A stretch of 12,265 nucleotides of DNA, taken from Boseongicola sp. Lineage in GTDB: Bacteria; Pseudomonadota; Alphaproteobacteria; Rhodobacterales; Rhodobacteraceae. Shown here piece by piece: positions 6,630 to 12,265 of this stretch; position 1 is the stretch's first letter; every line of letters starts with the position of its first letter. Made by a program: the position numbers and the translations under genes. Below the pieces are notes generated by a model. That model was given only the letters and a program-made list of their open reading frames with translations, was not told the origin of the DNA and did not search any database. The DNA is taken from NCBI GenBank assembly GCA_013042895.1, contig JABDPD010000095.1, forward strand, positions 1 through 12,265, written 5' to 3'.

Positions 6630-8186
6630 TTGTTGAGTTCAGAACTACTGACGGCTGCTTTGTATGGATCCAGTGCCTTTCTCTCCGCCTTCGCGGTCTT
6701 TGCAATCGTCACACGTCGAAGCGCCAATCGACGTAAAACAGCAAAATCCAACTCCAGCGACCTCTCCGGCGACACACTCGTCTTTCTGATACGCGACAAC
6801 GCCATCGTTGACGCCAACTTCCCTGGTCAACGTTTTCTCACTCACTTCGGGGCTCAGGGCCTCGACCTCGAAGCCCTCTCGCGCGGGCTTCACGCAGCCT
6901 TCGACGACGCCGCATCCCTTCTTGAAACATCTTCAGACAACAATGAACAACGCCTCCTTTCAAGGGACGGCATGTTTCAGGCCATCGCCGAACGCACTTC
7001 CAACGCGCTCCGCATCAAGGTCCAGAGCCGCGACTCAGCGAGTCTTCAAGCAGAGGATATTCACCGTCTCTCCGCAATGGACGCTGAGCTTGAAACCTTG
7101 CGCGAAACCGCTGACCTGGCCCCTTATCTTGTTTGGCGAGAAACCCGCGACGGCACACCAATTTGGGTGAATCGCGCCTATCTTGAGGCTGTTCGAGATA
7201 CCTATGGCGATAAGCGCGCAACCGAGTGGCCGCTCCCGCGCCTATTTCCGAATCTGTCTCTCGGTGGCCCCACAAGACTCTCAATACAGAAAAAAGCCGC
7301 GACCGAGCCCAATTGGTTCGAAATCAGAAATATGCCCATTGGCCGAGACACACTATTCACCGCCTATGACGCAAATGCGACGGTCCTTGCCGAAACTCAG
7401 TTGCACGACTTCATGCAAACCCTCACCAAAACGTTCGCGCAGCTTACCACCGGCCTTGCCATCTTCGACAAATCCCGTAACCTCGCACTGTTCAACCCTG
7501 CCCTTACCGAACTCACACGCCTTCCTGTAGATTTCCTGTCCAGTCGCCCGAGCCTCGTCGAAGTTCTCGACAAACTCCGCGAAACGAGGGCAATCCCAGA
7601 GCCGCGCGACTATCACGCGTGGCGCAAGTCCATCGCAGACCTAGAAAGCGCCGCTCAAGACGGCAATTACTGCGAGACTTGGTCTCTTGCAGGCAACCTC
7701 ACCTATCGGGTCACGGGTCGTCCGCATCATGACGGAGCCATCGCCTTTCTGTTCGAGGACATCTCCGCAGAAATGTCTCTAACAAGACAGTTTCGCCAAG
7801 AAATTGAGCTTAGTCAGGCGCTTCTCGATAACATGGATGACGCGACGGCTCTCTTTTCACCGACCGGAGTTTTGCTTCAAACCAACAGCGCCTACCGTAC
7901 CCTCTGGAACGTCGACCCAGACTCCCGCCTCACAGAAACAACTATTCTCGAAGCAAGTCATGGTTGGCACGAGGGCACACTGCCAACCCCCGTCTGGGGA
8001 GACTTGCGCGAATACGCACTGGACACACAAGATCGCGTCGAATGGAGCGCACCGGTTATTCTGGCAGACGGTCGTGTCGTTGATTGCCGCTTCCTGCCCA
8101 TCGCGGGCGGCGGCACACAGATCATCTTTCACATAGAACGCGCAGCGGAATCACGTCAGGACGAGCAGTTGCGCGAAGCAGGTTAA
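6630..8186 (+). CDS. divL: DivL-like multi-PAS membrane protein without kinase domain
   Basis: A 518-residue protein: one N-terminal membrane segment (about 6-27), a basic stretch (29-37), then about four PAS-like units. I place these near 48-135, 158-255 (APYLVWRETRDGTPIWVNRAYLEAV), 265-385 (TTGLAIFDKSRNLALFNPALTELT) and 395-505 (DATALFSPTGVLLQTNSAYRTLW). It ends just after the last PAS unit, where a DivL-type sensor would begin its dimerisation/kinase module; no H-box, N-box or G-boxes are present. Location directly before tsaE and the PAS layout match DivL of Rhodobacter-type bacteria, which feeds the CckA-ChpT-CtrA phosphorelay controlling cell cycle, motility or gene transfer agent. The name is by context and layout, not by alignment. 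The start is TTG 6630 with GGGGGA 6 nt upstream; the adjacent TTG 6633 is possible, and no ATG is suitable. Confidence 0.72.
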   Translation: MLSSELLTAALYGSSAFLSAFAVFAIVTRRSANRRKTAKSNSSDLSGDTLVFLIRDNAIVDANFPGQRFLTHFGAQGLDLEALSRGLHAAFDDAASLLETSSDNNEQRLLSRDGMFQAIAERTSNALRIKVQSRDSASLQAEDIHRLSAMDAELETLRETADLAPYLVWRETRDGTPIWVNRAYLEAVRDTYGDKRATEWPLPRLFPNLSLGGPTRLSIQKKAATEPNWFEIRNMPIGRDTLFTAYDANATVLAETQLHDFMQTLTKTFAQLTTGLAIFDKSRNLALFNPALTELTRLPVDFLSSRPSLVEVLDKLRETRAIPEPRDYHAWRKSIADLESAAQDGNYCETWSLAGNLTYRVTGRPHHDGAIAFLFEDISAEMSLTRQFRQEIELSQALLDNMDDATALFSPTGVLLQTNSAYRTLWNVDPDSRLTETTILEASHGWHEGTLPTPVWGDLREYALDTQDRVEWSAPVILADGRVVDCRFLPIAGGGTQIIFHIERAAESRQDEQLREAG

Positions 8187-8227
8187 TCCGCCTTGCAGCG
8201 CCGCGCTTGCAACGCCAAAGTGCTTCC

Positions 8228-8704
8228 ATGCCATCGCCCACCACCGTGCACCTTATACTTCCCGGCCCCGACGATACTTCCGCCGTCGCATCTCAACTCG
8301 CGCCGTATTTACGTCCGGGCGACTGCCTATTGCTCACGGGATCACTTGGTGCTGGAAAGACGCACTTCGCCCGTGCGTTGATCCAAAAAAGATTATCAGA
8401 GTCAGGTATTTGGGAAGATATCCCGTCGCCAACCTATACGCTCGTGCAAACTTATGATGATGGAGTTTGCGAGATCTGGCACGCTGACCTTTACCGGCTT
8501 TCAGATCCCCATGAGATAATCGAGCTCGGTCTGGATGACGCCTTTGAAAAGGCAATCACCATAATCGAGTGGCCCGACCGTCTCGGCGAACTCGCTCCCA
8601 AGAACGCGCTTCAAATCACGCTGAGCGTCGAAGGCGACTCGCGCACTCTTGCCGCTAATTGGAATGACCCTCGCATCGCGCATTTGGCTGCACAAAATGA
8701 ATGA
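8228..8704 (+). CDS. tsaE: tRNA t6A biosynthesis ATPase TsaE
   Basis: An ATPase that works with TsaB, TsaC and TsaD to make threonylcarbamoyl-adenosine (t6A) at position 37 of ANN-decoding tRNAs; cytosolic and normally essential. At 158 residues it is the usual size. The P-loop GSLGAGKT (38-45), the switch-like SPTYTLV (67-73), HADLYRL (85-91) and the EWPDRLGEL region (114-122) are all present. The ATG at 8228 gives the expected N terminus but has no recognisable ribosome site; an in-frame TTG at 8207 is no better. It lies 41 nt after the DivL-like gene, and its stop overlaps the start of the sugar-kinase gene by 8 nt. Confidence 0.93.
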   Translation: MPSPTTVHLILPGPDDTSAVASQLAPYLRPGDCLLLTGSLGAGKTHFARALIQKRLSESGIWEDIPSPTYTLVQTYDDGVCEIWHADLYRLSDPHEIIELGLDDAFEKAITIIEWPDRLGELAPKNALQITLSVEGDSRTLAANWNDPRIAHLAAQNE

Positions 8705-9668
8705 CACACGGGCTTCCTTTCTGAAGAACGCCGGCTGGGATCAAGCCGAGCAGTCTCTCGTCACGGGCGACCTCTCCACCCGCCGATATACACGGCTTTC
8801 AATGCATGGGTCCAAGGCGATCCTTATGGAGTGTGACCCAGAGACCGAGGCATCTCTTCGCGCGTTCGTTAAAATGACCAGATGGCTGCGAGACTTGGGC
8901 CTTTCCGCCCCAGAAATTCTCTCCTTGGACGCTTCCACCGGGCATGCGCTTTTAGAAGACTTCGGAGACGCCAAGCTCACGACACTCATCACTAACGACC
9001 CTTCCTGCCAAAAGCGCAACTACAACACCATCCTGGACGTACTGGTCACCATACGAAATGCCCCGGCCCCGGCACTCAAGACGCCGGATGCAAGAGAACT
9101 TGCCGAGGCAACAAAGCTAGCCGATGAGTGGTACCCCGGCGCGAGAACCTCGCTTCTGGATGAGTTTCGGGTCGGCTTAGAAACTGTTTTACGCGAAATA
9201 CTCAACGTTCCGCTTACAGTTAGCTTGCGGGATTTCCATGCAGACAACATCATCTGGCTGGATCAACGCGCGCCCATTCAACAACCCGGCCTCCTCGACT
9301 ATCAGGACGCAATTATAACCCATCCCGCTTACGATCTGATGTCGCTTATCACAGACGCCCGCACAGACGTATCTGTCGATCTCCGCCACGAAATGATCCG
9401 AGCTTACGCCGCAAGAGCCGGCGGCGACCCCGAGGCTCTCGCTCAATCCGTCGCAGTCCTGGGCGCGCAACGAAACCTCCGCATTCTCGGCATTTTCGCC
9501 CGCGCCGCGAGAGCCGACGCGAAAACGCACCAGTTGGCAGCACTCCCGCGTGTGTATGGCTATCTGATGGACTGCTGTGAACACTCAACGCTTGCCCCAT
9601 TCTCTGTGGATCTAAGAGAAGCGCTCCCCGAGCCGACGCCATCCCTCATCCGAGAGCTTGCGTCATGA
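8697..9668 (+). CDS. amgK: N-acetylmuramate/N-acetylglucosamine 1-kinase (AmgK-type)
   Basis: A 323-residue kinase of the aminoglycoside-phosphotransferase fold. AmgK phosphorylates MurNAc (and GlcNAc) at C1, the first step of the recycling shortcut to UDP-MurNAc that bypasses MurA and hence fosfomycin. The catalytic loop is LRDFHADNIIWL (177-188, with D179, H181, D183 and N184) and the metal-binding segment is LLDYQDA (199-205), followed by THPAYDLMSLI (208-218). The N-terminal lobe contains STRRYTRLSMHGSKAILM (27-44). Assignment to AmgK rather than another member of this broad kinase fold rests on the adjacent murU, the usual alphaproteobacterial pairing. The ATG at 8697 lies inside the last codons of tsaE (8-nt overlap); a longer frame from 8649 is rejected. 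Confidence 0.9.
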   Translation: MNDTRASFLKNAGWDQAEQSLVTGDLSTRRYTRLSMHGSKAILMECDPETEASLRAFVKMTRWLRDLGLSAPEILSLDASTGHALLEDFGDAKLTTLITNDPSCQKRNYNTILDVLVTIRNAPAPALKTPDARELAEATKLADEWYPGARTSLLDEFRVGLETVLREILNVPLTVSLRDFHADNIIWLDQRAPIQQPGLLDYQDAIITHPAYDLMSLITDARTDVSVDLRHEMIRAYAARAGGDPEALAQSVAVLGAQRNLRILGIFARAARADAKTHQLAALPRVYGYLMDCCEHSTLAPFSVDLREALPEPTPSLIRELAS

Positions 9669-10339
9669 AACCCACTGGCGTCTCCCTCATGATTTTCGCC
9701 GCTGGCTTCGGAACACGCATGGGCGATCTCACAAAGACCACGCCCAAGCCGATGCTTCAGCTTCGCGGGAAGCCAATGATTGATCACACTCTGGATCTTG
9801 CCAAAAACGCAGGAATAGAGACTGTTTTTGCGAACACACACCACCTTCACGCAGTCATCGCGCCTCACTTGAGATCGCTTGGCGTGACTGTCATCCACGA
9901 GAACCCCGAAATCCTCGACACCGGCGGAGGCCTCAAGGCGGCAAGCGGTCAGCTCACCTCACCCACCCTTACGATCAACCCTGACTACATTTGGTCTGGA
10001 CCAAATCCTCTCACGCACCTTCTCCAGGAATGGCGCGCCGACATGCAGTCTTTGCTTCTTGTCGTGCCGCCCGACCAAGCGCTTAACCGAACCGGTCCCG
10101 GCGACTTTACCATCAGCAATTCCCAACTGACCCGAGGCGGCAGCATGGTGTATACCGGCGCTCAGCTCATTCGCACCGAGCGCTTGGCCGAGATCACAGA
10201 GCGCGTCTTTTCTCTGAATGCCTATTGGGATCTTCTGGCGCAAACGGACAACCTTCATGGAACGATTTACCCGGGAACATGGACTGATATCGGCACCAAA
10301 CAGTCTCTAATAAAGGCAAATGAGGGTCATGATGTTTGA
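9665..10339 (+). CDS. murU: N-acetylmuramate-1-phosphate uridylyltransferase (MurU-type)
   Basis: A 224-residue sugar nucleotidyltransferase. With AmgK it converts MurNAc-1-phosphate and UTP to UDP-MurNAc, completing cell-wall sugar recycling in the cytosol. The signature FAAGFGTRMGDLTKTTPKPM (11-30) gives the glycine-rich nucleotide loop and the TPKPM motif. LDTGGGLK (84-91), the metal-site NPDYIW (105-110, D107) and WTDIGT (206-211, D208) follow as expected for the GT-A nucleotidyltransferase fold. The length matches MurU and is short for glucose-1-phosphate or mannose-1-phosphate enzymes that carry extra domains. The ATG overlaps the amgK stop codon as ATGA, so translation is probably coupled. 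A weak GAGAG stretch lies about 8 nt upstream. Confidence 0.9.
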   Translation: MKPTGVSLMIFAAGFGTRMGDLTKTTPKPMLQLRGKPMIDHTLDLAKNAGIETVFANTHHLHAVIAPHLRSLGVTVIHENPEILDTGGGLKAASGQLTSPTLTINPDYIWSGPNPLTHLLQEWRADMQSLLLVVPPDQALNRTGPGDFTISNSQLTRGGSMVYTGAQLIRTERLAEITERVFSLNAYWDLLAQTDNLHGTIYPGTWTDIGTKQSLIKANEGHDV

Positions 10340-12265
10340 TCCGTCCAAGAAACCTCGCCTGTTCGGAACTCCGCCGGGCGCAGACTTTCCAGCCGAGATC
10401 GTTAGACGTTGCCTCGCATTCTACCAAGGCAGGCCGCCGGAAGACCTCGCCCGCGTCCACATCATAGTGAACACCGAACGGATGCGCCGCCGCCTGTTCG
10501 AGCTTTTCTCAGACGGCACGCCCCGCTTGCTCCCCCGGATCACACCCGTCACCGCCATTGACCGGCTGATCCCGGGAACACCGTTGCCTGCATCAACGCA
10601 CAAACTTCACCGTAAGCTTGAGCTTGCGCGTTTGATCAAACCGCTTCTTGAAACTACAGACGCGCCGGCACCGCGCAGCGCGCTTTTCGACCTCGCGGAC
10701 AGCCTCGCCTCGCTTCTCGACGAGCTACACGGCGAAGGCGTTGCGCCAGAGAAGCTCCTCGGTCTCGAAGTTCAGGACGAATCTCACTACTGGCTTCGCA
10801 GCCTCGAATTTCTCCGCATCGTCCAGCGATATATCAATCAGAGCGGTACAGATCAGGCCGACCCGGATGCGCGTTTACGCGCTGCGACCGATGCCCTGAT
10901 CCAGAAATGGCAAGAAGTACCTCCGACAACGCCGATTCTCCTTGTCGGCTCCACCGGATCGCGCGGAACAACGTTCGATCTGATGAAAGCGGTCGCGCAG
11001 CTCCCGCAAGGTGCGGTTGTTCTGCCTGGATATGATGCCGACCTGCCGCAAGATGTCTGGCGAGCTCTAACCGAAACGGACAAATTCGATCTTGAGGATC
11101 ATCCACAGTATCGCTTCGCCAATCTGGCCAAAGCGCTCAACCTCGATGCCAAGCGCGACATACCCAACTGGTCTGGCACAGCCCCCGATCCGCTCAGGAA
11201 CAAGCTGGTTTCCCTTTCACTGCGCCCCGCGCCTGTGACGGGTCAATGGCGCACCGAAGGTCCGGCGCTCGGCGATCTGACCGGTGCAGTCTCTGAAATC
11301 TCCCTGATCGAGGCCCCGCAACCACGCGAAGAGGCCCTCGCCATCGCCATCGCCATTAGGGAAGCGATCGAAAACGGAGAGGCTGCCGCATTAATCACAC
11401 CTGACCGAACGCTTGGGCGTCGCGTCGCCGCCGCTTTATCGCGTTGGAATATCATCCCTGACGACAGTGCCGGGCGCCCACTCTCTCTGACACCTCCCGG
11501 CCGGTTCCTGCGGCATGTTTTGTCTCTATTACAGGGGGATTCCGCGTCCGAGGATGTGATCGCGTTGCTGAAACACCCCTTGACGCATACCGGCGGTTCC
11601 GAACGCGGCCGCCATCTGCTCGCCACGCGCGAGCTTGAGATCTTCCTGCGCAAGACATCTAGCGTTACCGTCTCGCCAGACGTTTTGGACGCTTTCGTGG
11701 AAGTTGAGTGCAAACCCGAATTCTCGGATTGGGCCGTATGGCTCAAGGACGTGCTCGCTGGCCTCACGCAACCATTTGATGAAACGTTAGGTGCCGCAAT
11801 TTCTGCGCACATTTCCCTCGCTGAGCGTATCGCACAAGGCCCAAATGGCATTGGCCCGGGCGAACTCTGGGAGAAAGACGCGGGACGTGAAACGTTAACT
11901 GCGATCGAGTCCATCAGAGATCCGCAGATTGCAGCGACCCCCATGCCATTCATCGACTATCGGGCGCTGTTTGAAAGCACACTCGCAGCGGGGGATACAC
12001 GCATAACCGAGGCGTCGCATCCCGGTGCCGTGATCTGGGGCACGCTTGAAGCTCGCGTTATGGGTGTCGATCTTGCGATTCTAGGTGGGCTGAACGAGGG
12101 CGTCTGGCCTTCCAGGCCCGATCCCGATCCATGGCTGTCACGCAAGATGCGCAGGCGAGCGGGTCTTTTATCGCCCGAACGTGAAATAGGACTATCGGCG
12201 CACGACTACCAACAAGCCATTGCCGCGCCGCGGGTGATCCTGTCACGCGCGAAGCGCGACAATGA
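10332..12265 (+). CDS. addB: double-strand break repair protein AddB (5' part, runs off window)
   Basis: The AddB subunit of the AddAB helicase-nuclease, which resects double-strand DNA ends for RecA loading. The first 644 codons are present and the frame is open to the window edge. The N terminus (PRLFGTPPGADFPAEIV, about 8-24) and TERMRRRLFELF are typical of the alphaproteobacterial form. LLVGSTGSRGTT (about 204-215) and GGLNEGVWP (585-593), with DPWLSRKMRRRAGLLSPERE just after, match the inactivated helicase-like part. I see no Walker A GxGKS motif near the N terminus, as is usual for this alphaproteobacterial type. The C-terminal RecB-like nuclease domain and iron-sulfur cysteines would lie beyond the window. 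ATG 10332 is chosen because GAGGG (10322-10326) is 5 nt upstream; ATG 10329 is only 2 nt away. It overlaps murU by 8 nt; addA is expected next. Confidence 0.93.
   Translation, partial: MFDPSKKPRLFGTPPGADFPAEIVRRCLAFYQGRPPEDLARVHIIVNTERMRRRLFELFSDGTPRLLPRITPVTAIDRLIPGTPLPASTHKLHRKLELARLIKPLLETTDAPAPRSALFDLADSLASLLDELHGEGVAPEKLLGLEVQDESHYWLRSLEFLRIVQRYINQSGTDQADPDARLRAATDALIQKWQEVPPTTPILLVGSTGSRGTTFDLMKAVAQLPQGAVVLPGYDADLPQDVWRALTETDKFDLEDHPQYRFANLAKALNLDAKRDIPNWSGTAPDPLRNKLVSLSLRPAPVTGQWRTEGPALGDLTGAVSEISLIEAPQPREEALAIAIAIREAIENGEAAALITPDRTLGRRVAAALSRWNIIPDDSAGRPLSLTPPGRFLRHVLSLLQGDSASEDVIALLKHPLTHTGGSERGRHLLATRELEIFLRKTSSVTVSPDVLDAFVEVECKPEFSDWAVWLKDVLAGLTQPFDETLGAAISAHISLAERIAQGPNGIGPGELWEKDAGRETLTAIESIRDPQIAATPMPFIDYRALFESTLAAGDTRITEASHPGAVIWGTLEARVMGVDLAILGGLNEGVWPSRPDPDPWLSRKMRRRAGLLSPEREIGLSAHDYQQAIAAPRVILSRAKRDN

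Noticed and set aside
11243..11953. Long minus-strand open frame (236 codons) opposite addB
   Set aside because: Serine/arginine-rich low-complexity composition typical of the antisense of a GC-rich gene; no ribosome site or family match, while the plus strand is clearly AddB.

Overview
The window is chromosomal core DNA from an alphaproteobacterium, most likely a member of the Rhodobacteraceae (roseobacter/Rhodobacter group). The evidence is the divergent regB / senC-regA redox-control cluster with ahcY nearby, a kinase-less DivL-like PAS protein in front of tsaE, and the run tsaE-amgK-murU-addB. I cannot name the genus from sequence alone. No tRNA, rRNA, insertion sequence, prophage, CRISPR array or defence island is visible. 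Coding density is high and no gene looks broken; addB is cut only by the window edge.

Left part (1-3833). A small DUF1761 membrane protein (+) converges on an exported extensin-like protein (-), with 6 nt between their stop codons. Upstream on the same minus strand lies ahcY (S-adenosylhomocysteine hydrolase), followed by a strong 12-bp terminator hairpin that almost touches the extensin start. ahcY is preceded by a 65-nt leader that can fold in two mutually exclusive ways, one of which encloses the ribosome binding site. A small secreted hypothetical protein lies just upstream, possibly preceded by a 39-codon small ORF that ends exactly on its start. An HD-domain phosphohydrolase (+) reads away from these.

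Middle part (3835-6548). This is the global redox regulon switch. RegA (response regulator) and SenC/PrrC (SCO1-like copper protein) are on the minus strand, and RegB (redox-sensing membrane histidine kinase) is divergent on the plus strand across a 92-bp shared promoter region. RegB carries the quinone-site motif, the H-box and the conserved redox cysteine. SenC links the system to cytochrome oxidase assembly.

Right part (6549-12265). All genes run on the plus strand. A perfect CtrA-type box (TTAA-N7-TTAA) lies 44 bp before a four-PAS membrane protein that matches DivL in domain layout and position but has no kinase domain. This suggests that the CtrA cell-cycle / gene-transfer-agent phosphorelay feeds back on one of its own inputs. 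Next come tsaE (tRNA t6A synthesis), amgK and murU (cell-wall sugar recycling) and addB (double-strand-break repair; 5' 644 codons). The last four overlap one another and look like a translationally coupled operon.

No clearly new multi-gene system is evident. The best leads are the ahcY leader RNA and the CtrA box upstream of the DivL-like gene.
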